Below, in pieces: positions 1-4,684 of a stretch of DNA of 6,833 nucleotides. The translations under genes were made by a program, and so were the position numbers. The notes beneath the pieces were generated by a model. That model saw nothing but the letters and a program-made list of their open reading frames with translations. It searched no databases and had not been told where the DNA came from. The stretch covers positions 1 to 6,833 of the forward strand of contig JAUXMQ010000061.1 in NCBI GenBank assembly GCA_030623125.1, in the 5' to 3' direction. How positions within the stretch are numbered: position 1 is the first letter of the stretch; every line of letters starts with the position of its first letter. The DNA is from Acidimicrobiia bacterium (GTDB taxonomy: Bacteria; Actinomycetota; Acidimicrobiia; Spongiisociales; ZC4RG35).

Positions 1-153
1 CCCGTAAAGAGACAGGAGCGGATCATCACCGTCGACATCGACCTCTTCGAGGCCGACATCTGCCTTCTTGACCGCCCATTCGACGATCGGGCGGGCGTCG
101 TCGCATAGGTGGCATCCGGGGCGGGTGAGAAATCGGACGGAAAAACTACTCAA
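1..153 (-). CDS. Glutaredoxin-like thiol-disulfide protein (DUF836/glutaredoxin 2 type), 3' end outside window
   Basis: Translating the minus strand from a TTG at 153-151 gives 51 residues that reach the left window edge without a stop. A beta strand (FSVRFLTR) leads straight into the redox motif CHLC (Cys14, Cys17) within RPGCHLCDDARPIVE. An acidic segment follows (GLEEVDVDGDD) and then DPLLSLYG, the usual N-terminal half of small glutaredoxin-like proteins of about 80 residues. Such proteins exchange thiols and disulfides in the cytoplasm; the physiological partner cannot be told. The start is set by a GGAGAG ribosome-binding site at 166-161, seven bases before the TTG, and by the family's habit of starting a few residues before the first strand. 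The family call is firm; the start codon is slightly less so. This is one of the few genes here with a clear Shine-Dalgarno. Confidence 0.85.
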   Translation of the reverse strand, partial: MSSFSVRFLTRPGCHLCDDARPIVEWAVKKADVGLEEVDVDGDDPLLSLYG

Positions 154-160
154 GGAACCA

Positions 161-166
161 CTCTCC
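161..166 (-). promoter_or_regulatory. Shine-Dalgarno for the glutaredoxin-like gene
   Basis: GGAGAG on the minus strand, seven bases before the TTG at 153-151. It decides the choice of a non-ATG start for a gene that has no ATG near its first strand. Confidence 0.6.
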
Positions 167-191
167 GTGACCGATAAGCGCGTTGCATGCA

Positions 192-212
192 GGAAGGAGG
201 GCACTCCGTTCC
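192..212. repeat. Small bulged hairpin upstream of the glutaredoxin-like gene
   Basis: On the minus strand GGAA-C-GGAG, loop TGCC, CTCC-TTCC: an eight-pair stem with one bulged base. It lies about 26 bases upstream of the Shine-Dalgarno of the glutaredoxin-like gene. It could be a leader hairpin or the end of an upstream transcript; no U tract follows. Confidence 0.3.
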
Positions 213-301
213 CCTCATACCTAGGGCACGTTCGTCCAAGGTGTGAACGGATAGCCTCCCAGCCCGCCCCACGGTGACGGAACCCTTCTTCATGTAGTCG
301 A

Positions 302-321
302 GGCCCCCGTTTACGGGGGCC
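302..321. terminator. Perfect GC hairpin, possible U-less terminator
   Basis: GGCCCCCG, loop TTTA, CGGGGGCC: an eight-base perfect stem with a four-base loop, all G-C pairs. It lies about 125 bases beyond the stop of the SAM adenosyltransferase gene (minus) and before the small plus-strand gene at 385. Neither side has a run of T, so classic intrinsic termination is not shown. Actinobacterial terminators often lack a U tract, which keeps this reading open. Confidence 0.4.
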
Positions 322-369
322 ACGACCAGTTTGTGCGACGGACCGCTAGTGGTTCCGACGATGCCGGCA

Positions 370-375
370 TACGAT
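370..375 (+). promoter_or_regulatory. Candidate -10 box for the small membrane protein
   Basis: TACGAT (TANNNT form) nine bases before the GTG at 385. No -35 match and no Shine-Dalgarno are apparent. Weak alone; listed because the same arrangement recurs at other starts in the window. Confidence 0.25.
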
Positions 376-384
376 CTGCCGTAA

Positions 385-483
385 GTGAGACCGGGCACCG
401 CCATCATCATCCTGATCCTTCTCGCCATCATCGCCGTGGCAGGTGTCATCCAGCTTTGGGTGCTTTTCTCCCCGCCAGGGTGA
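385..483 (+). CDS. Small single-span membrane protein (32 residues)
   Basis: A GTG at 385 opens a 32-codon frame ending in TGA at 481-483. The product begins MRPGTAIII, continues with about 20 hydrophobic residues rich in Ile, Leu, Val and Ala, and ends QLWVLFSPPG. This is a single membrane helix with a positively charged residue on the N-terminal side. About 23 of 32 codons end in G or C, as expected for a real gene here. The last 38 bases overlap the 3' end of the SAM adenosyltransferase gene on the other strand, so the two converge. No Shine-Dalgarno is visible; a TACGAT box lies nine bases upstream. An ATG at 361 in the same frame is closed by TAA right before the GTG, so no longer start is possible. 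Function unknown; a chance frame remains possible at this length. Confidence 0.45.
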   Translation: MRPGTAIIILILLAIIAVAGVIQLWVLFSPPG

Positions 484-1270
484 CCGACACGCCTTCGGCG
501 AGGCTGAGAGTATCGACCGCGCGGCCACCCCGCACGGCCAGCGCGACCAGGCCCGAAGAATCAACGTGGAGCAGTGGCTCGTCGTCCTGAACGTCGGAGT
601 AGGACGTCACCCATTTGACCGAGTGCAAGGTCGACCCGATCTTCACAGTGACGGTTTCACCCGGGCTGATTCCGACAGCATCAAGGTCCTCGGGAGACAC
701 ATTGGTCTGGACATTGCCGTAGACGTCCACCCACCATGCCTCGCCGGTGACCGTAGAGTTGACGACTTCGGAGAGGGGAAGGAGCAACGGTGTGACCTCG
801 TCGTCGGCGAGCGCCGGCCCAAGATCCCCGAGTGCGGTGTCTCCCGCAGCCAGGAGTGCAGCGGCCGGTGCGAACACATCTCGACCGTGGAAGGTCTCTC
901 CCGGCGAGGGGATCATCGACTCCGGGTTCTCGATCGACACGATTTGGGATGCACCCCCGACAATTGCCACACCCGGTGACAGGAGCCCGTTGTCAGGACC
1001 CACGAAGAAACCCCAAGGTGTCTCCGCAGCTATTGCCTTACGGGCGGAGCCGACGCCGGGGTCGACGACAGCTAGGCAAACACCCCCGGGCAGGTACTGG
1101 ATAGCGCGGGTCAGAGCAAGTGCTCCGGCCCTGACATTTCCTCTGGGGATCTCGTGTGCGATGTCTATGACCGGCGCTTCGGGGGCAAGCTTCGCCAACA
1201 CCCCGTGGACAACACCGACGAACTCGTCCTTATGGCCAAAGTCGGAGAGAAAGCTGATCGGAAGAGACAT
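446..1270 (-). CDS. SAM hydroxide adenosyltransferase (DUF62 / SAM-dependent chlorinase-fluorinase superfamily)
   Basis: The 274-residue product has the full set of family motifs: LSDFG (residues 9-12), VVDPGVGSAR (68-77), GPDNGLL (91-97), ETFHGRD (125-131) and DVYGNVQTN (182-190). Asp70, Arg77 and His128 match the Asp-Arg-His triad that sets the hydroxide-using enzymes apart from the halogenases. The expected reaction is SAM plus water or hydroxide giving adenosine and L-methionine. The length is normal and the extra loop of fluorinases is not evident, so halogenation is unlikely. The physiological role of these enzymes is not settled. Start ATG at 1270-1268, with no Shine-Dalgarno but a TAGCGT box eight bases upstream. 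The gene diverges from the Clp1-like kinase gene across 62 bases, and its 3' end overlaps the small membrane protein gene. Appears intact. Confidence 0.92.
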   Translation of the reverse strand: MSLPISFLSDFGHKDEFVGVVHGVLAKLAPEAPVIDIAHEIPRGNVRAGALALTRAIQYLPGGVCLAVVDPGVGSARKAIAAETPWGFFVGPDNGLLSPGVAIVGGASQIVSIENPESMIPSPGETFHGRDVFAPAAALLAAGDTALGDLGPALADDEVTPLLLPLSEVVNSTVTGEAWWVDVYGNVQTNVSPEDLDAVGISPGETVTVKIGSTLHSVKWVTSYSDVQDDEPLLHVDSSGLVALAVRGGRAVDTLSLAEGVSVTLAGRKAPKAG

Positions 1271-1278
1271 CGTCGGCG

Positions 1279-1284
1279 ACGCTA
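1279..1284 (-). promoter_or_regulatory. Candidate -10 box for the SAM adenosyltransferase gene
   Basis: TAGCGT on the minus strand, eight bases before the ATG, with no Shine-Dalgarno between. This fits a leaderless or near-leaderless transcript. No convincing -35 box was found. Confidence 0.35.
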
Positions 1285-1320
1285 GCGGTGTGCCGTGGAG
1301 ATGGCGTCAGCGCACAGCCC

Positions 1321-1326
1321 TATATT
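1321..1326 (+). promoter_or_regulatory. -10 box for the Clp1-like kinase gene; probable leaderless start
   Basis: TATATT, five of six matches to TATAAT, with exactly six bases to the ATG at 1333. A transcript starting at the usual distance would begin at or very near the A of the start codon. The lack of any Shine-Dalgarno supports this and favours ATG 1333 over the in-frame GTG at 1288, which would lie upstream of this promoter. Confidence 0.5.
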
Positions 1327-1332
1327 GACCGA

Positions 1333-2214
1333 ATGACCGAGTACTCCTACGACGACCTGGCGCGGGACGTCGCATCAACCAACGTGTCGATGCTCATCGG
1401 GGGGCTCGATACTGGAAAGACGACCCTTGCTCTCCAAGCGGTTCGTCATGCGCTCGCTGCCGGACGAACACCTGTCCTCGTCGATGCCGACGTTGGGAAC
1501 TCGACCATCGGCCCACCGGCGTGCGTGGGTATGAAGGTCTTCAACTCGTTGGACGACCTCGAAAATCTCGACCAACACGACGGACTCCACTTCGTGGGCA
1601 CCGTTACGCCATCGCGGCTGGTGCTTCAGCACGTCGTCGCCACGGCTGTAATGGTCGAACGGGCGAGGCGGGCCGGAGATGTCGTAATCATCGACACAAC
1701 GGCGGTCGCGTCAGGCGTGTCCGGCGAGACTCTCAAATACCACAAGTCGGAACTCTGCCGACCCGAGAAAATCGTCGCCCTTCAGCGTGGCGAGGAAATG
1801 GAACCAGTTGTCGGAATGCTGCGACGTTTTCTCGGAGCAGAAGTGATCACCGCACCCATCGACCCTGCTCTCCATCCGATGACACCAGATGAGCGAGCTC
1901 GGAAACGCGCAGATGGCTTCGCGGCGGCACTGCAACCCCCTTTGGATAGATGGAAAGTGCGCCCCACGGTATTCGCCCCGACCCTGCCGGTGGGACTCAA
2001 TCTTGGAAGGCTCGATGATGTGCTCGTTGGTGTTCAGGGCTCGGGCGGCGGTTGCTTGGGCCTTGGTGTCCTCCACCATGACGACGACACACTGCGGGTC
2101 ATGACCAATGCCGGTGAAGGCATGACCGGACTCCGACTTGGTTCCATGCGGCTAGACACCCAAACCTACGCATCGACGATGGTCAGCCTTCGTGAGGTCA
2201 TGTTCGGCCTTTAG
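1333..2214 (+). CDS. Clp1/Grc3-type P-loop kinase-like protein (putative polynucleotide 5'-hydroxyl kinase)
   Basis: From ATG 1333 the product has 293 residues. Walker A is GGLDTGKTT (23-31). DADVGNSTIGPP (51-62) corresponds to the DxDxGQ..PP segment of the Clp1/Grc3/Nol9 kinases, with Asn in place of the usual Gln. Walker B is DVVIIDTTAV (116-125). The segment after it, from LKYHKSELCRPEKIVALQRG to the GML at 161, has the look of bacterial Clp1-like proteins. Characterised relatives phosphorylate the 5'-hydroxyl of RNA or DNA; the substrate of bacterial members is unclear, so the activity is inferred from the fold. The C-terminal 90 residues are not recognised and may position substrate. A GTG at 1288 would add 15 residues but lies upstream of the -10 box. 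The gene diverges from the SAM adenosyltransferase gene; a functional link is not shown. Confidence 0.78.
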   Translation: MTEYSYDDLARDVASTNVSMLIGGLDTGKTTLALQAVRHALAAGRTPVLVDADVGNSTIGPPACVGMKVFNSLDDLENLDQHDGLHFVGTVTPSRLVLQHVVATAVMVERARRAGDVVIIDTTAVASGVSGETLKYHKSELCRPEKIVALQRGEEMEPVVGMLRRFLGAEVITAPIDPALHPMTPDERARKRADGFAAALQPPLDRWKVRPTVFAPTLPVGLNLGRLDDVLVGVQGSGGGCLGLGVLHHDDDTLRVMTNAGEGMTGLRLGSMRLDTQTYASTMVSLREVMFGL

Positions 2215-2299
2215 GTCCACATTTGCGCCTCACCCGACGCGTTAGCCGTCATCAGGCACCTGTCAATGAATGGTGAGAACCAAGTCCAGCGCTTAAGCA

Positions 2300-2314
2300 A
2301 CCACCCTTCGTGGT
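2300..2314. repeat. Short inverted repeat before the CAP protein gene
   Basis: ACCAC, five-base gap, GTGGT, directly before the candidate -10 box at 2316. It could be an operator half-site pair or a small hairpin; five base pairs can arise by chance. Confidence 0.25.
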
Positions 2315-2315
2315 C

Positions 2316-2321
2316 GATAAC
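2316..2321 (+). promoter_or_regulatory. Candidate -10 box for the CAP protein gene
   Basis: GATAAC matches four of six TATAAT positions and sits six bases before the ATG at 2328, the same geometry as at the kinase gene. No Shine-Dalgarno is present. Weak on its own. Confidence 0.25.
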
Positions 2322-2327
2322 CCCACC

Positions 2328-3023
2328 ATGCTGGGGAAACAGAGATGGCTATCGATTGTTCTGCTTGCCTCATTGGCAACAGTCAGTCTCGGTCTGTCGG
2401 CCGGCGCCGATTCGGCGTCTGAGGCCGGCTTTCTCGCGAAGATCAACGCCTCTCGCTCCGCCAACGGCCTCGCTCCTCTGAGCGTGGACGGCGGTCTGCG
2501 AAATCACGCCCGTGTCCACACCCAGGACATGATGGACGCCGGCAACATCTACCACTCGACCAGTGCCGAGTTGAAGGCGGCAGGAGGTACCGGTTGGTCA
2601 AAGCTCGGTGAGAATGTCGGCCGCGGGGGGACCGTGGATTCGCTTCACACCGCCTTCATGAACTCCGCGGGACACAAGGCCAACATCCTCGGTGACTACA
2701 ACTACGCGGGGATCGGCACGGGCACACTCGAGGGTGTTCTCTATGTGACCGTGGTCTTCATGAAGAAGGAAGGCGGGGCAACAACGACGACAAGCGCACC
2801 CGCTGTGACCACCACCACACCCAAGGCCACCACCACCACGGCGAACGGCTCGACCACTACCACAGCGAAGTCGCCATCAACCACCACTGCCGAGGCCACC
2901 ACCACCACTACGACGATTCCACCCACCACTACCACGACACTGATCGTTGGTCCTGACAAGCCGGTGACTCCCGGCGAGTCCTGTCTGGTGGCAACGCGTT
3001 TCTGGTGGATGTGTCACGACTGA
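2328..3023 (+). CDS. Secreted CAP/SCP-domain protein with threonine-rich linker and Cys-containing tail
   Basis: From ATG 2328 the product has 231 residues. An N-terminal signal peptide (GKQRW, then a hydrophobic run) probably ends near SAGA (24-27). The CAP domain (about 32-148) resembles the YkwD type: LAKINASRSANGLAPL, HTQDMMDAG with His64, His76, GENVG (94-98), and AFMNSAGHKANIL with His116, then GIGTG. Residues 151-204 are a low-complexity linker with 30 threonines in 54 positions, followed by a tail with two cysteines (Cys219, Cys229) and a Phe-Trp-Trp cluster. Bacterial CAP proteins are secreted and mostly uncharacterised; the linker may span the wall or be O-glycosylated. No LPXTG or C-terminal membrane helix is seen, so the tail may be a binding or disulfide-closed element. 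The in-frame GTG at 2310 would add six residues before the signal peptide and is less likely. Confidence 0.88.
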   Translation: MLGKQRWLSIVLLASLATVSLGLSAGADSASEAGFLAKINASRSANGLAPLSVDGGLRNHARVHTQDMMDAGNIYHSTSAELKAAGGTGWSKLGENVGRGGTVDSLHTAFMNSAGHKANILGDYNYAGIGTGTLEGVLYVTVVFMKKEGGATTTTSAPAVTTTTPKATTTTANGSTTTTAKSPSTTTAEATTTTTTIPPTTTTTLIVGPDKPVTPGESCLVATRFWWMCHD

Positions 3024-3053
3024 GTGGCTGACGTGTAGCCAGACCCGGAGACG

Positions 3054-3136
3054 GCAAAACGCCCCAGTGACCTCCCGGAGCCTCCTCCGCACTTCCCCGA
3101 ACGGACGCTTCTCCAAATTGCCTCTAGGGCGTTTGC
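3054..3136. repeat. Inverted repeat with 62-base interior
   Basis: GCAAAACGCCC at 3054-3064 pairs with GGGCGTTTGC at 3127-3136: ten base pairs with one bulged A. It could close a structured 3' untranslated region of the CAP transcript or of a transcript from the other strand. Confidence 0.35.
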
Positions 3137-3271
3137 GATGCCGAATCTACGACAAAACCAACTCCTATTCAACGACCTCGTAAAGAGCCTAATCCAACGT
3201 CAGCCACCGTGAACCACCACCACATGTCCGAGATTGAGAGCTAATGCTCTGGTTACCAACAGGAATCGGGG

Positions 3272-3307
3272 TTGTCCACAGCCCTTTTCCACATGGGTGT
3301 GTTCACA
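3272..3307 (+). other. DnaA-box-like cluster
   Basis: TTGTCCACA (3272-3280) matches the actinobacterial DnaA box exactly. TTTTCCACA (3285-3293) follows in the same orientation after four bases, and a degenerate third copy, GTGTTCACA, is at 3299-3307. The starts are 13 and 14 bases apart. The neighbours are not dnaA, dnaN or rpmH, so a main replication origin is unlikely. A DnaA-titration or regulatory site, or chance, remain possible. Confidence 0.45.
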
Positions 3308-3312
3308 AGTTT

Positions 3313-3410
3313 CTAACCCGAATTTTCGCGTTTCGCCGCACCGACTCTTATCATCGCTCGAAAGGCGACCTCCACCATCTCACGCGAATTCCAGTTCCAA
3401 TCGGGACAGG
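3313..3410 (-). pseudogene. Out-of-frame remnants of the asparaginase C-terminus
   Basis: Minus-strand reading in two frames other than that of the asparaginase gives pieces expected at its C-terminal end: PVPIGTGI from 3410-3387, and NSREMVEVAFRAMIRVGA from 3390-3337 in the third frame, which ends with TAG at 3315-3313. In the R. etli enzyme the matching stretch, as I recall it, reads GALGISVKIEDGN followed by EMLYAVVTELLERLGI. The piece between GTGI and NSREM (about seven residues ending in DG) is missing. This points to one frameshift near 3416 and a small deletion near 3388. Confidence 0.5.
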
Positions 3411-4141
3411 GTCGAACCTTGAGCACCTCCCTTGGCCACCGCGTCGATCGCAACCGAGATCGAAGTGTCGCCACTCCCGTTGCTCCCAATGAGAGCCGGA
3501 TAACGATGCATCGCGGCTCGGACCTCATCGAAGGCATCCTCTGCCCCAAGACGTGCGAATAGGAGCGACATGGCGCGGGCCGTCGTTCTCAGGACCGGTG
3601 CGCCACAGCCATCGACCCCGACCGGTTCGACCGGGTGCTCTCCAAGCTCGGAGACAACAGCAACTATCTGCTTCTGCAACGGATGGGAGGGTGAGAGATA
3701 AGTGTCGATCGGCCATCCCTGGGCAAGGCACGCTCGGAGAAACCCGGCATGTTTTCCCGAGCAGTTGTGCCAGATTCGGCGGGGTGACCTCTCTCCATTG
3801 CGAGACAAATAGAAGCCGGCCTCTTCCGATAGCGGCCAATCTGGAGGTGTCTGCAAGTCTGAGACGCTGAGATCTACGGCTGTGAGAATCGGCTCGACCA
3901 GCGCTACATGAACCGGCAGTCCACGATGTGAGGCTGCCGCCATTGCAAGCTGTATGGGCTCCAGACCAGCCCCTGATGCCTGTGAGACGTATGCCTGAAA
4001 CGGCTTCGCCGATGAACGCAGGAAGAAGGGTCGATCGATGTCACCCGACCGGGCGACCAGCGATCCGTCGGGTCGGGAAACTGAAACCACGCCATCGTGG
4101 GTCGACTCGACAAGACCTGATCTGACCCGGGCGGCGAGCAA
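3380..4141 (-). CDS. L-asparaginase, Rhizobium etli AnsA type (PF06089), C-terminus disrupted
   Basis: The frame from TTG 4141 encodes 253 residues, against about 320-360 for the family. Motifs match the R. etli class, which converts L-asparagine to aspartate and ammonia: VRSGLVES at the start, LRSSAKPFQA (Ser43/Ser44, Lys46), ASHRG (Ser71), NCSGKHAGFLRA (Cys127, Lys130), DGCGAP (Cys179) and AKGGAQG (Lys237). The Cys-Lys-Cys set corresponds to the metal-binding residues described for that class. After AKGGAQG the similarity stops and an unrelated 11-residue tail ends in TGA, while family-like pieces continue in other frames. The gene is therefore either a recent pseudogene, a truncated protein or the victim of a sequence error. 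The TTG lies three bases after the RsiG stop, in the same frame, with no room for a Shine-Dalgarno of its own, so it is probably translated by coupling. Confidence 0.82.
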   Translation of the reverse strand: MLAARVRSGLVESTHDGVVSVSRPDGSLVARSGDIDRPFFLRSSAKPFQAYVSQASGAGLEPIQLAMAAASHRGLPVHVALVEPILTAVDLSVSDLQTPPDWPLSEEAGFYLSRNGERSPRRIWHNCSGKHAGFLRACLAQGWPIDTYLSPSHPLQKQIVAVVSELGEHPVEPVGVDGCGAPVLRTTARAMSLLFARLGAEDAFDEVRAAMHRYPALIGSNGSGDTSISVAIDAVAKGGAQGSTLSRLELEFA

Positions 4142-4144
4142 GAT

Positions 4145-4675
4145 TCAGCCCGGGACCGTCGCCTCGCCCTGCTCGCTCCTATAACGCGCGACGATCTCGC
4201 TTTGGAGAGTGTCGATTACAGCGTGCAATTGCTTGCGCTGGTTGGACATCTCGGTCTCAACCTCCTGAATCTGATCGAGAGCCTCAACGACATCGTCGTC
4301 CGACAGATCCGAGAGCTGGGTGAGAACGCTGTCGTCCATGATCTTGTCGATCAGCCGCCGCCCGGTTTTCGACGGAATCGGCGGCATCGTCTCGATATGC
4401 CTCAGGTTGGGCTCCTCGCCAAAGACCATTCCGCTGGCAAGGATCTCGGGCAAAGCCTCGAGCAGGGTACGTTCTTCCTCGCCACCACGACGACGCAACT
4501 CGAAATTCAACAAATCCATGCGCCCATGGAGCAGACGCCGGTAATAAGAGATCTGAGACTCGACGTCCTCGGCGGTGTGGCGTCTCCGTCTGAGTTCGTC
4601 CAGGTCGAGGCCCGACAGGTTGTCCAGGTACTCAGGCTCGAGGACGATGTCGATGCGGCGGCGCTTGTCGGTCAC
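4145..4675 (-). CDS. rsiG: RsiG-like c-di-GMP-binding anti-sigma factor ('aerial mycelium formation' family)
   Basis: The 176-residue product is mostly charged helix. Two copies of the RsiG c-di-GMP motif E(X)3S(X)2R(X)3Q(X)3D are present with exact spacing, except that Gln is His in both: Glu39, Ser43, Arg46, His50, Asp54, and Glu140, Ser144, Arg147, His151, Asp155. In Streptomyces venezuelae RsiG the two motifs lie on the two helices of an antiparallel coiled coil that clamps a c-di-GMP dimer and holds the sigma factor WhiG inactive. Here a 70-residue loop region (about 70-128) separates the two helices. The partner sigma gene is not in the window. The GTG start at 4675 lies nine bases after the M23 peptidase stop, with no clear Shine-Dalgarno, and the asparaginase start follows three bases after its stop, so the three genes form an operon. 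The family call is strong; c-di-GMP binding with His is inferred. Confidence 0.85.
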   Translation of the reverse strand: MTDKRRRIDIVLEPEYLDNLSGLDLDELRRRRHTAEDVESQISYYRRLLHGRMDLLNFELRRRGGEEERTLLEALPEILASGMVFGEEPNLRHIETMPPIPSKTGRRLIDKIMDDSVLTQLSDLSDDDVVEALDQIQEVETEMSNQRKQLHAVIDTLQSEIVARYRSEQGEATVPG

Positions 4676-4684
4676 GCCGTCAGG

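Larger units (their letters stand above)
3024..3379. other. 356-base non-coding gap between convergent genes
   Basis: It lies between the 3' ends of the CAP gene (plus) and the asparaginase reading frame (minus). Just after the CAP stop is TGGCT, seven bases, AGCCA (3025-3041), a weak terminator candidate without a U tract. A longer inverted repeat joins 3054-3064 to 3127-3136. AGAGC-TAAT-GCTCT forms a small hairpin at 3237-3250. A DnaA-box-like cluster lies at 3272-3307. The right-hand part, from about 3337, overlaps an out-of-frame remnant of the asparaginase C-terminus. I found no convincing complete gene or known RNA family. Confidence 0.6.

Noticed and set aside
255..270. G-quadruplex on the minus strand
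   Set aside because: Three runs of three or more G are followed by a run of only two, so a three-layer quadruplex is not supported.
150..449. Minus-strand open frame of 99 codons, or its shorter form from ATG 293
   Set aside because: It runs through the GC hairpin and opposite the small membrane protein, has weak third-position bias and shows no motif. The SAM adenosyltransferase and glutaredoxin-like frames explain the strand better.
443..979. Plus-strand open frame of 178 codons, with a further one at 747-1328
   Set aside because: Both oppose the SAM adenosyltransferase, whose motifs are unambiguous.
446..1270. A halogenase (fluorinase or chlorinase) role
   Set aside because: The Asp-Arg-His triad of the hydroxide-using branch is present and the fluorinase-specific insertion is not evident.
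2778..2945. CRISPR-like or tandem repeat array
   Set aside because: The repetition is codon-level: runs of threonine codons within the CAP gene, without regular repeat and spacer units.
3272..3307. Calling the DnaA-box cluster the chromosomal origin
   Set aside because: No dnaA, dnaN, rpmH, gyrB or parAB nearby, and only two good boxes; the evidence supports only a possible DnaA-binding site.
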